A stretch of 26,474 nt of DNA from Streptomyces sp. NRRL F-4489 (GTDB lineage: Bacteria; Actinomycetota; Actinomycetes; Streptomycetales; Streptomycetaceae), in NCBI RefSeq assembly GCF_001509485.1, contig NZ_LLZI01000285.1, positions 1-26,474 on the forward strand. Reading direction: 5' to 3'. Position numbers and translations under genes: made by a program. Positions 1-7,145 of this stretch are shown in pieces; position 1 is the first letter of the stretch, and every line of letters begins with the position of its first letter. The notes beneath the pieces were generated by a model. The model worked only from the letters and a program-made list of their open reading frames with translations. It had not been told where the DNA came from and did not search any database.

Positions 1-225
1 TGCTCGTTCTGGCTGGCGGACGATCTGGCGATGATCGGCCGGGTGGAGGAGGCCCGCAAGCTCTTCGAGCGGCTGCTCTCGCTCCGCAACGACCTGGGGC
101 TGCTGGCGGAGGAGTGGGACCCCCGCCTCAAGCGCCAGGTGGGCAACTTCCCGCAGGCGTTCAGCCATGTGCCGCTGATCGACACGGCCCTGCGGCTGAC
201 GGCGAGCGGGGCGTACGGGGGCTGA
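1..225 (+). CDS. Glycoside hydrolase family 15 protein, C-terminal end (partial)
   Basis: The open frame runs in from the left edge, so only about 74 C-terminal residues are visible. They resemble the last part of the (alpha/alpha)6 barrel of GH15 glucoamylase/trehalase-like enzymes, which hydrolyse terminal alpha-glucosidic bonds. The stretch LLAEEWDP, followed by QVGNFPQAFSHVPLI, is the family signature. By family knowledge, a Glu in the AEE triplet is the general base. The gene ends in TGA at 223-225 and is convergent with the oxidoreductase gene 31 bases away. Substrate (trehalose, dextrin or other) cannot be judged from this fragment. The family call is fairly secure. Confidence 0.8.
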   Translation, partial: CSFWLADDLAMIGRVEEARKLFERLLSLRNDLGLLAEEWDPRLKRQVGNFPQAFSHVPLIDTALRLTASGAYGG

Positions 226-241
226 CCCCGGGGGCGTACGC
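211..241. terminator. Possible bidirectional hairpin between convergent genes
   Basis: GCGTACG at 211-217 is mirrored by CGTACGC at 235-241, and an inner CGGGG/CCCCG stem (216-220 with 226-230) is an alternative fold. It sits across the GH15 stop codon and the short gap to the convergent oxidoreductase. There is no T-tract, so a terminator role is only a guess. Confidence 0.25.
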
Positions 242-256
242 CTGCGGGAAGCGGCT

Positions 257-1150
257 TCAGATGACCAGGACCCGGCGCCCGCGGGTGTGGCCTGCCTGGC
301 TGTCGGCGTGGGCCGCCGCGGCCTCGGTGAGCGGGTACGCCTTGTCCACCGGGATGTGGAGCCTGCCCCGCGCGATGAGGCCGGCGGCCTCGGCGAGCGC
401 GTCCGGCACGCTCCCGGCCACGCCGGAGAAGCGGACACCCAGATCCGGCGCGCCGAGATCGGCGATGGAGATGACCTTCCGCGGGTCCCCGGTCAGCTCG
501 ACGAGTTCGCGGATCACGCCCGAGCCGGCCAGGTCCAGGGCCGCGTCGACCGGGCCGATGCCCCGCACCCGCTCGACCCAGCCCTCGCCGTACGTCGTGG
601 CCAGGGCCCCCAGGCTCCGCAGGTAGTCCTGGTTCGCGGCCCCGGCCGTCCCGATCACCGTGATGCCGCGCTCACGGGCGATCTGCAGCACCGCCGATCC
701 CACTCCCCCCGACGCGCCGCTGACCAGCAGCGTCTGCCCGGGCCGCACCCCGACCTCGCACAGGACGCGCAGCGCGGTCTCCACCACGGAGGGGTACCCG
801 GCCGCCTCCTCGAACGACAGCCCCTCGGGCATCCGGGCCCAGGCCCCCAGCACGGCGAACTCGGCGTACGTGCTCGTCCCTTCACCGAACACCCGGTCGC
901 CGACCTCGACCCCTTCGACGCCCTCGCCGATCTCGTCCACCACCCCGGCGGCGTCCTGTCCGACCCCGAAGGGCAGCTCGACCGGATGGGCCCCCAGGAC
1001 CTGGCCCTCGCGGAGCCGCCAGTCGACGGGGTTCACCCCCGCCGCCCGCACGGCGATACGTATCCGGCCGGGGCCCGCGTGGGGCTCCTCGGCGTCGATC
1101 AGTTGCAGAACATCCGGACCGCCGAACTCGGCGAAGCTCACTTTCTTCAT
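257..1150 (-). CDS. NADP-dependent MDR-family oxidoreductase (quinone oxidoreductase-like)
   Basis: This 297-residue protein has the medium-chain dehydrogenase/reductase layout. An N-terminal GroES-like substrate domain (about 1-110) contains AAGVNPVDWRLREG and GQDAAGVV. A Rossmann domain carries the glycine motif SGASGGVGS at residues 144-152. No cysteine/histidine zinc site is visible, which fits the zinc-free quinone oxidoreductase branch that reduces quinones, enones or other electrophiles with NADPH. The length is slightly short for the family (usually 300-330). The ATG has no Shine-Dalgarno sequence but a -10-like TACGGT ends 7 bases upstream, so the mRNA may be leaderless. It diverges from a TetR gene, its likely regulator. 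Substrate unknown. Confidence 0.85.
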   Translation of the reverse strand: MKKVSFAEFGGPDVLQLIDAEEPHAGPGRIRIAVRAAGVNPVDWRLREGQVLGAHPVELPFGVGQDAAGVVDEIGEGVEGVEVGDRVFGEGTSTYAEFAVLGAWARMPEGLSFEEAAGYPSVVETALRVLCEVGVRPGQTLLVSGASGGVGSAVLQIARERGITVIGTAGAANQDYLRSLGALATTYGEGWVERVRGIGPVDAALDLAGSGVIRELVELTGDPRKVISIADLGAPDLGVRFSGVAGSVPDALAEAAGLIARGRLHIPVDKAYPLTEAAAAHADSQAGHTRGRRVLVI

Positions 1151-1157
1151 GCCGTGG

Positions 1158-1163
1158 ACCGTA
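1158..1163 (-). promoter_or_regulatory. Candidate -10 box of a leaderless promoter for the oxidoreductase
   Basis: TACGGT on the minus strand lies 7 bases before the ATG, and no Shine-Dalgarno sequence is present. I see no clear -35 box. The 11-bp palindrome at 1167-1177 lies immediately upstream, where a repressor would block polymerase. Confidence 0.4.
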
Positions 1164-1166
1164 GCA

Positions 1167-1177
1167 CTAACCGTTAG
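1167..1177. promoter_or_regulatory. Candidate TetR operator (CTAAC-N-GTTAG)
   Basis: CTAACCGTTAG is a perfect 5-bp inverted repeat around one base, in the 70-base gap between the divergent oxidoreductase and TetR genes. Outer arms CCGTA (1159-1163) and TACGG (1192-1196) are also mirrored. TetR-family regulators usually bind palindromes in such gaps and repress both genes. Binding is inferred. Confidence 0.4.
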
Positions 1178-1208
1178 GGTTTCGGAACTGTTACGGCTTT
1201 GGATTTGG

Positions 1209-1214
1209 TAGCGT
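1209..1214 (+). promoter_or_regulatory. Candidate -10 box of a leaderless promoter for the TetR gene
   Basis: TAGCGT ends 6 bases before the ATG at 1221. The only purine-rich stretch (AGGG) is too close to the ATG to act as a ribosome binding site. This supports transcription starting at or next to the A of the ATG. Confidence 0.4.
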
Positions 1215-1220
1215 CAGGGC

Positions 1221-1835
1221 ATGACCGTGCCGACGACCGGGCGCCGTGAGCGCAAGAAGGCCGCGACCCGCCAGAAGATCGCCGACACCGCCCTGCGGCT
1301 CTTCCTGGAGCGCGGGTACGAGGCGGTGGGCATCCGGGAGGTGGCCGCCGAGGCCGACGTGGCCGTGACCACGCTCTTCTCCCACTTCCCCTCGAAAGAG
1401 GCCCTGGTCTTCGAGCGGGACGACGACTTCGAGCAGCGCCTGGCGCGCGCGGTCACCGACCGGGCACCGCACGAGCCGCTCGTCCCCGCGCTGCGCCGGG
1501 AGATCCACGCCCTGGTGCGGCACTGCACGGGCGACGGCGCCGGCCCGGTCCAGCGCCTGATCGACGCGTCGCCCGCCCTGCGGGAGTACGAGGAATCGAT
1601 GCGGCTGCGCCATGCCGAGTCGCTGGCGGCGGCCCTCGCCGCCGAGCTCGGCCTGCCCTCGGCCACCACGGCCTGCCGCGCGATCGGGAGATTCGTGATC
1701 GACGCCTACGCGCTCGCTCGCGAGGCGGCCGATCCGCGGGCCGCGGTGGACGAGGTCTTCCGGATGATCGAGGCGGCCTGGGAGGCCGCCGGGCCGGGCG
1801 GGGGCGGAGGATCCGGACCGCGTTCCTCCGGATAG
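1221..1835 (+). CDS. TetR/AcrR family transcriptional regulator
   Basis: This 204-residue protein has the usual TetR length. An N-terminal helix-turn-helix (about residues 12-60) reads TRQKIADTALRLFLERGYEA and then IREVAAEADVAVTTLFSHFPSKEAL, where the final FSHFPSKEAL is the classic TetR recognition-helix end. The rest is the variable ligand-binding and dimerisation domain, ending in a Gly-rich tail. It diverges from the oxidoreductase gene, so the two probably form a ligand-inducible pair in which this protein represses both promoters. The inducer cannot be predicted. The next gene (PucR) starts 24 bases downstream with its own candidate promoter. Confidence 0.9.
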   Translation: MTVPTTGRRERKKAATRQKIADTALRLFLERGYEAVGIREVAAEADVAVTTLFSHFPSKEALVFERDDDFEQRLARAVTDRAPHEPLVPALRREIHALVRHCTGDGAGPVQRLIDASPALREYEESMRLRHAESLAAALAAELGLPSATTACRAIGRFVIDAYALAREAADPRAAVDEVFRMIEAAWEAAGPGGGGGSGPRSSG

Positions 1836-1847
1836 CCGGGTGCGCGG

Positions 1848-1853
1848 TAGCGT
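1848..1853 (+). promoter_or_regulatory. Candidate -10 box of a leaderless promoter for the PucR gene
   Basis: TAGCGT ends 6 bases before the ATG at 1860, with the same hexamer and spacing as at the TetR gene. No Shine-Dalgarno sequence is visible. Confidence 0.4.
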
Positions 1854-1859
1854 GCGGCC

Positions 1860-3485
1860 ATGGGGCCGCACGGGACGATCGAAGCCGAGATCACGGTACG
1901 CAGGGCGCTGGAGCTGCCCGCGCTGCGGCGCGGTCTGCCGGAGGTACTGGCCGGCGAGGACCGGCTGGGCCGCCCGGTGCGCTGGGTGCACGCCGGGGAG
2001 GTCCCGCACATCGCCTCACTGCTCAAGGGCGGGGAGCTGCTGCTGACCACCGGACTGGGCGTGGGCACCCGCCCGTCCGAGCAGCGGGCCTTCATCCGCA
2101 AGCTCGCCGACCGGGACATCGCCGCGCTGGTGGTGGAGCTGGGATCGCGGTTCGACGCGCTGCCCGCGGCGCTGATAGACGCCGCCCGGGACTGCGGGCT
2201 GCCGCTGATCCAGCTGCACCGCGAGGTCCCGTACGTCACCGTCACCGAGGAGATCCACACCGAGATCGTCAACAGCCACTACACGGTGCTGCGCCGCGCC
2301 GACCAGCTGCTGCGGCGGTGCACCGACGTGCTGCTGCGCGGCGGCGGCGCCCCCGAGGTGCTGCGGCTGCTCGCCGACTTCACCGGCAATCCGCTGTGCC
2401 TGGAGGCCCCGGACGGCAGCCCGCTGTACGCGGCCGGGCCGGCCGGCGCGGGCGGTGCGGCGGACGCCGATCCGCTGCTGGCCTGGGAGGGGCTGCGGGA
2501 GCGCGGCGTACGGATCGAGGTGCCCGGCGGCGGTCCCGGCCCGGACGCGGTGCGCGGCCACCTCGTGCTGCTGCCGGTGAACGGGCCGCCGGCGCCGGTG
2601 CACCGGATCGCCGCCGAGCGGGCCGCGGATCTGCTGGCCGTCGTCATGCTCCAGTCCCGGCAGGAAGAGGTGCTGGCGGCGCGGGGCCGCGGGGACTTCC
2701 TCGCGGAGCTGGCCGAGGGCCGGATCTCCGCCGCCGAAGCCCCGGTCCAGGCCCGGCTGCTGGGCTTCCGGCCGGGCGCCGACCCGGTGCTGCCGGTGGT
2801 GATGCGGCTGCCCGCCGCGCTGCCCTCGCCGGGCAGCTGGGGGCTGCTCGCCCAGGCGCTGCGCGAGGAGCTGTCCGCCCCCGGGGTGCCGGTGCTGCTC
2901 GGGGTGCGGCCGGTGGAGGGGCGGGTTCCGCTGCTGGTGGCGCTGCGCGCGGGGCAGGACCGGGCGGCGCTGGCCGACCGGATCGCCGAGGCGCTGCGGG
3001 CCGGTGTCGTGCGGGCCGGTCTGGACCGGCCGGCCGCGCCGCGCCCGGTCGTGGTGGTCGGCGCGGCGGGCGACTGGGCGGCGGCCGGGGCCGGACTGCG
3101 GCACGCGGCGGAGGCGGCGGCGGCCGCGCAGGGACTGCCGGAGGCGCCCTGGTACGACGCCCGGCGGCTGGACATCGAGCTGCTGCTGTGGCGGATGCGG
3201 GAGCACGGTGAGCGGGGTGTGCTCACCGATTTCGTCGAGCGCGCCATCGGGCCGCTGCTGGCCCACGACCGGGCCGCCCGCCAGCCGCTGCTGCCGACCC
3301 TGGAGGCGTATCTGGCCAGCGCCGGCCGCAAGGCGGAGACCGCCCGCGATCTGAACGTCAACCGGCAGACGCTCTACGACCGGCTGGCCCGGATCTCCCA
3401 GCTGCTCGGCACCGACCTGGACGATCCGCAGACGGTGCTGGGGCTGCGGCTGGCGCTGCGGGCGCGGCGGCACACCGAGCGGTAG
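1860..3485 (+). CDS. PucR family transcriptional regulator
   Basis: This 541-residue protein starts with a PucR N-terminal domain (about 1-125), recognisable from PEVLAGEDRLGRPVRWVH and GGELLLTTGLG. A long, poorly conserved Ala/Gly-rich middle follows. The C-terminal helix-turn-helix (about residues 485-525) reads ARDLNVNRQTLYDRLARI followed by DDPQTVLGLRLALR, the PucR HTH signature. By family knowledge, these proteins respond to nitrogen or purine metabolites and usually activate catabolic genes nearby, but no purine, amino-acid or polyamine catabolic genes are visible around it, so its target is unknown. The stop is 21 bases from the convergent glycosyltransferase stop. Confidence 0.88.
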   Translation: MGPHGTIEAEITVRRALELPALRRGLPEVLAGEDRLGRPVRWVHAGEVPHIASLLKGGELLLTTGLGVGTRPSEQRAFIRKLADRDIAALVVELGSRFDALPAALIDAARDCGLPLIQLHREVPYVTVTEEIHTEIVNSHYTVLRRADQLLRRCTDVLLRGGGAPEVLRLLADFTGNPLCLEAPDGSPLYAAGPAGAGGAADADPLLAWEGLRERGVRIEVPGGGPGPDAVRGHLVLLPVNGPPAPVHRIAAERAADLLAVVMLQSRQEEVLAARGRGDFLAELAEGRISAAEAPVQARLLGFRPGADPVLPVVMRLPAALPSPGSWGLLAQALREELSAPGVPVLLGVRPVEGRVPLLVALRAGQDRAALADRIAEALRAGVVRAGLDRPAAPRPVVVVGAAGDWAAAGAGLRHAAEAAAAAQGLPEAPWYDARRLDIELLLWRMREHGERGVLTDFVERAIGPLLAHDRAARQPLLPTLEAYLASAGRKAETARDLNVNRQTLYDRLARISQLLGTDLDDPQTVLGLRLALRARRHTER

Positions 3486-3506
3486 GGCGGGGCGCGCCGG
3501 GGCGGT

Positions 3507-4664
3507 TCAGCGCCGGCGGCCGTCCCCCGGCGGCTGGGTCAGTTCGTCGTAGACGCTGAGGACTTGGGCGACGGTGTCGTCCTCGCTGGGCCAGCCGGCG
3601 GCCTGGATCCGGCCGGCCTCGGCGAGCGCGGCGCGCCGTACCGGGTCGGCGAGCAGGTCCAGCACCGTACGGGCCAGCGCGGTGGCGTCGCCGTAGCGGA
3701 CCAGGGCGGCCGCCCGGCCGACCAGTTCGCGGGTGCCGCCGGTGTCGGTGGCCACCAGGGGGACGCCGGCCCGCAGCGCCTCCTGGGCGATCAGCGAGCG
3801 CGCCTCCCATTTGCTGGGCAGCACCACCAGGTCGGCGGCGGCGAGGAGTTCGGGGATGTCGTCGCGGCGGCCGAGCAGCTGGACGGGGAGCCGTTCGCCG
3901 TCGATGCGGCGCTGGAGCGCGGCCCGCCGGACGCCCTCGCCGGCGATCGCCAGCAGCGGCTGGGGATCCCGTCCGCACCAGGCGTGGGCGGCGTCCAGCA
4001 GCAGGTCGTGGCCCTGGGAGGCGTCCAGCCGCCCGACCGCGAGCAGCAACGGGCGGCCCACCGCGCCCAGTTCGGCGCGCTCCTTCTCCCGGCCGCGGTC
4101 GGGGTCGGCGGGGCGGTCGGCGCGCGGGCGCGGGATGGCGACCGGTGCCAGGCGGGCGTCCCGGGCGCCCCGCGCGCGAGCCCGGTCGACGAGGTCGGAG
4201 CAGACGCCGAGCACGACCGCGGCGGCCCGGGCCACCCGGCGCTCCATGAGGTGCGCCATCCCGGCCCGGGGCCCTTCGGGGTGCGCGGTGGTGTGCCAGG
4301 TGAGGACGAGCGGGACCCGGCCGCCCCGGGGGCCGCGCAGTCCGCGCACCGCGGTCGAGGCCCGCAGACCGGACCGCGGGCCGTGCGCGTGCACCAGGTC
4401 GGCGTCCCAGCAGGCGGCCCGGAGCACCGCCATCCCGGCCGGGTCGAGCCGGGGCGCGAGCGGGACGAACCGGGCGCCGGCCGCGGCGAATCCGTACACC
4501 CGCTCGGTCTCCGGCGGGGCGCACACCGTCACCCGGACGCCCCGGGCGACCAGCCCTTCGGCCAGGGAACGGACGTGCGCCGCGCTGCCGCCCCCGCCGT
4601 GGCCGAGCACCTGGACCGTGCGCAGCGGCGACGTCCGGTGCGGCGGCGTCAAGGGGCTGGTCAC
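3507..4664 (-). CDS. Glycosyltransferase family 4 protein
   Basis: I chose the GTG at 4664 (385 residues) because AGGAG lies 9 bases upstream and the homologous sequence begins soon after (TVQVLGHGGGGSAAHVRSLAEGL). The upstream extension in the open frame is Arg/Pro-rich and looks non-coding. The protein has the GT-B fold order. The N-terminal Rossmann half has the nucleotide-loop GGGGSAAHV. The C-terminal half has LLLAVGRLDASQGHDLLLDA and the family EX7E motif in KWEARSLIAQEALRAGVPLV, followed by the conserved TDTGGTREL. It is a retaining, NDP-sugar-using transferase, probably cytoplasmic or membrane-associated, acting on a lipid, glycan or small-molecule acceptor that cannot be named. A perfect 17-bp palindrome lies 26 bases upstream. 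Confidence 0.85.
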   Translation of the reverse strand: MTSPLTPPHRTSPLRTVQVLGHGGGGSAAHVRSLAEGLVARGVRVTVCAPPETERVYGFAAAGARFVPLAPRLDPAGMAVLRAACWDADLVHAHGPRSGLRASTAVRGLRGPRGGRVPLVLTWHTTAHPEGPRAGMAHLMERRVARAAAVVLGVCSDLVDRARARGARDARLAPVAIPRPRADRPADPDRGREKERAELGAVGRPLLLAVGRLDASQGHDLLLDAAHAWCGRDPQPLLAIAGEGVRRAALQRRIDGERLPVQLLGRRDDIPELLAAADLVVLPSKWEARSLIAQEALRAGVPLVATDTGGTRELVGRAAALVRYGDATALARTVLDLLADPVRRAALAEAGRIQAAGWPSEDDTVAQVLSVYDELTQPPGDGRRR

Positions 4665-4689
4665 GAGGCGGGGCTCCTGGGTCGGGGGG

Positions 4690-4706
4690 CGGTACGGACC
4701 GTACCG
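4690..4706. promoter_or_regulatory. Perfect 17-bp palindrome upstream of the glycosyltransferase
   Basis: CGGTACGG-A-CCGTACCG is an uninterrupted 8-bp inverted repeat around one base, ending 26 bases before the chosen GTG start. It has operator geometry. No regulator can be assigned. Confidence 0.35.
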
Positions 4707-5135
4707 GCGGGGCGGTTTGCTGCGGCGAGGTGCGGCGATGCGCCGGGGCTCAGCCGCCCGTCCGGCCCGCGGGCAGGACGGGGCGGGCGCGCCCCGGCAC
4801 CGCGCACCGCGCCCAGGATGCCAGTCCCGGGACGTCAATCCGGCACCGTGCGGACGCCGTTCCGGTGGGAAGTCTCACCCGCGGATCCACGGATTCACCC
4901 ACATGGGCGACGCGATACGGAAGCGCGGGACCACTCGAACGGGGTGAACCGGCGGCTCCGGTCCGCCCGCGCCGCTGTCCGGAACCCGTCCTTCACTGTC
5001 CGGATCGAGTCCCTCCGGATACCGCTCCGGGGTCCGGCCGGAGGGTCGGGGTGCCGACGGGAGCGCCGGGGTGCCGACCGCGCCCCGCGCGGCCGGTCCC
5101 GCCGTCAGTCGCCGCCAGTCGCCGCCGGCCGCCCG
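4707..5135. other. Gene-free stretch between the glycosyltransferase and recN
   Basis: About 430 bases hold no frame that I can recognise as a protein. Open frames here are Arg/Pro-rich compositional artefacts. It contains short direct repeats (the unit CAGTCGCCGC twice near 5105-5125) and clustered TCCGGA motifs near 5000-5040. It must hold the promoter region of the glycosyltransferase and the end of the recN transcript, but I see no convincing terminator. Confidence 0.5.
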
Positions 5136-6884
5136 TCAGCCGCCGCTGCGGGCCGTCTCCAGCAGCTCCTCGGCGTGCGCCCGGGCCGTTTCGGAGTCCT
5201 CCTGGCCGGCCAGCATCCGGGACAGTTCGCGGATCCGGTCCTCGCCCTCCAGGACCGTGACGCCGCTGCGGGTGACCGAACCGTCGTGGGTCTTCTCCAC
5301 CAGCAGCTGCCGGTCGGCGAACGCGGCGACCTGCGGGAGGTGGGTGACCACCACCACCTGCGCGGACTTGGCGAGCCGGGCCAGCCGGCGGCCGACCTCG
5401 ACCGCCGCCTTGCCGCCGACGCCCGCGTCCACCTCGTCGAAGAGGTACGTCGGCACGGGATCGGAACCGGCGAAGACCACCTCGACGGCGAGCATGACCC
5501 GGGACAGCTCACCGCCGGAGGCGCCCTTGGCGATCGGGCGGGGCGGGGCGCCGGGGTGCGGGGCCAGCAGGATCTCGACCTCGTCGGCGCCGGCCGGGCC
5601 GTACGCCACCGTGCGGCCGCCGACCTCGATGCCGTCGCCCTCGGCGGCGTCCTCGCCCAGCTCGGTCTGGCGGATGGCGACGCTCACCCGGGCGTGCGGC
5701 ATGGCCAGTTCGCCCAGCTCGGCGGTGACCGCGGCGGCGAAGCGCTCGGCGGCGGCGGTCCGGGCGTCGGTCAACTGCTGCGCCAGTTCGCCCAGTTCGG
5801 CGCGGAGCGCGTCGCGCTCGGCGGTCAGCTCCGCGATCCGGTCGTCGTCACCGTCGAGTTCGGCGAGCCGGGCCGCGCTCTGCTCGGACCAGGCCAGCAC
5901 GGCGGTGATGTCCTCGCCGTACTTGCGGGTGAGGTGGTTCAGGGCGGCACGGCGCTCCTCGACGGCGGCCAGCCGCAGCGGATCGGCGTCCAGCCCGTCG
6001 GCGTACCCGGCGAGTTCGGTGGCGACGTCGGCCATCAGGATGCCCAGTTCGCCCAGCCGGTCGGCGAGCGCGGCCAGTTCGCGGTCGTGGCCGCGGACCG
6101 CCTCCAGGGCGCGGTGCGCGCCGGCGACGAGGGTGGTGGCGTCGATGGCCTCGGGGTCCTCGGGGTGGCCGGCCAGCGCGGCGTGCGCGGCGGTGGCGGC
6201 GGAGGCCAGCGACTCGGCGTGGCCGAGCCGTTCGGCCTCGGCGGCGAGTTCGGCGTCCTCGCCGGGGAGCGGTTCGGTGGCGGCGATCTCGTCCAGGCCG
6301 AAGCGGAGCAGATCGGCTTCCTGAGCGCGTTCGCGGGCGCGGGTGGTCAGCTCGTCCAGCTCGGCGGCGACGGTGCGCAGCCGGCGGTGCGCGGCGGCGT
6401 ACTTGGCGAGCGGGACGGCGACCGCGTCGCCGGCGTAGCGGTCCAGGGCCTGGCGCTGGCGGGCCGGGCGCAGCAGGCCCTGCTGGTCGGTCTGGCCGTG
6501 CACCGCGACGAGGTCGTCGGCGAGTTCGGCGAGCAGGCCGACCGGGGCGGACCGGCCGCCGACGTGGGCCCGGGAGCGGCCCTCGGCGGAGACCGTGCGG
6601 CTGATCAGCAGCGCGCCGTCGTCCAGCTCGGCGCCGGCCTCCTCGGCCCGGACGGCGGCGGGCGAGCCGGCCGGCAGCGCGACCCGGCCCTCCACCACCG
6701 CCGATCTCGCGCCGATCCGCACCAGGGCGGGGTCCGCGCGTCCGCCGAGCAGCAGGCCGAGGCTGGTGACGACCATGGTCTTGCCGGCGCCGGTCTCGCC
6801 GGTCACCGCCGTGAAGCCCGGGGACAGCTCGACAACGGCGTCGTCGATGACGCCCAGGGACCGGATCCGCATCTCCTCCAACAC
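5136..6884 (-). CDS. recN: DNA repair protein RecN
   Basis: This SMC-like ATPase takes part in early processing of double-strand breaks. The protein is 582 residues, normal for RecN. The head starts with MRIRSLGVIDDAVVEL and the Walker A GETGAGKT. A central coiled-coil region rich in Ala/Glu/Leu (about 170-370) follows. The C-terminal head has the signature KGASGGELSRVMLA, the Walker B YLFDEVDAGVGG and the H-loop VVVTHLPQVAAFAD. The open frame extends far upstream, but that part has no homology. I chose GTG at 6884, which gives VLEEMRIRS. ATG at 6872 is the alternative. A -10-like TAAGGT 7 bases before the GTG suggests a leaderless mRNA. In many actinobacteria recN directly follows nadK, but here a plus-strand protease gene intervenes. 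Confidence 0.95.
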   Translation of the reverse strand: MLEEMRIRSLGVIDDAVVELSPGFTAVTGETGAGKTMVVTSLGLLLGGRADPALVRIGARSAVVEGRVALPAGSPAAVRAEEAGAELDDGALLISRTVSAEGRSRAHVGGRSAPVGLLAELADDLVAVHGQTDQQGLLRPARQRQALDRYAGDAVAVPLAKYAAAHRRLRTVAAELDELTTRARERAQEADLLRFGLDEIAATEPLPGEDAELAAEAERLGHAESLASAATAAHAALAGHPEDPEAIDATTLVAGAHRALEAVRGHDRELAALADRLGELGILMADVATELAGYADGLDADPLRLAAVEERRAALNHLTRKYGEDITAVLAWSEQSAARLAELDGDDDRIAELTAERDALRAELGELAQQLTDARTAAAERFAAAVTAELGELAMPHARVSVAIRQTELGEDAAEGDGIEVGGRTVAYGPAGADEVEILLAPHPGAPPRPIAKGASGGELSRVMLAVEVVFAGSDPVPTYLFDEVDAGVGGKAAVEVGRRLARLAKSAQVVVVTHLPQVAAFADRQLLVEKTHDGSVTRSGVTVLEGEDRIRELSRMLAGQEDSETARAHAEELLETARSGG

Positions 6885-6891
6885 GGATACG

Positions 6892-6897
6892 ACCTTA
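6892..6897 (-). promoter_or_regulatory. Candidate -10 box of a leaderless recN promoter
   Basis: TAAGGT on the minus strand ends 7 bases before the GTG start. I see no LexA-type GAAC-N4-GTTC box between recN and the protease gene, so SOS control is not supported by the sequence. Confidence 0.4.
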
Positions 6898-7051
6898 CGA
6901 GGTCTTGGGGCCGCCCCGCGACGGCCTCCCCCGCACCGCCGCCCGGCCACCGCCCCGTACACCGCTCCCACCAGGCCCTCTCCGGACGGCCGCACGCCCC
7001 GGACCTGCGGAAAACCCCACCCCGGAGGCGGGTGGCCGCCGCATGGCGCCG

Positions 7052-7104
7052 GGCCGGTGCGGACCGCCAGGCTGGCAGCGCGCGCCCGCCGGTCCGCACC
7101 GGCC
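7052..7104. promoter_or_regulatory. 15-bp perfect inverted repeat upstream of the S41 protease gene
   Basis: GGCCGGTGCGGACCG (7052-7066) is exactly mirrored at 7090-7104, with a 23-base loop. It lies 41 bases before the S41 start codon. It could be a 5'-leader hairpin, paired operator half-sites, or a terminator insulating the gene. There is no T-tract. Confidence 0.4.
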
Positions 7105-7145
7105 GTCCCAGCCCGACCCCGCCACCGACCCCGCGAGGTACCCCG

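Noticed and set aside
234..243. GGCGTACGCC palindrome as an operator
   Set aside because: It lies between two convergent gene ends, where a promoter operator is unlikely. It is better covered by the tentative hairpin.
4839..5135. Possible small gene or regulatory RNA in the gap before recN
   Set aside because: The open frames have no coding-like third-position pattern or start site, and I see no stable terminator-like hairpin to support an RNA gene.
6885..7145. SOS (LexA) control of recN
   Set aside because: No GAAC-N4-GTTC-type box is visible in the gap, so SOS regulation is not claimed.
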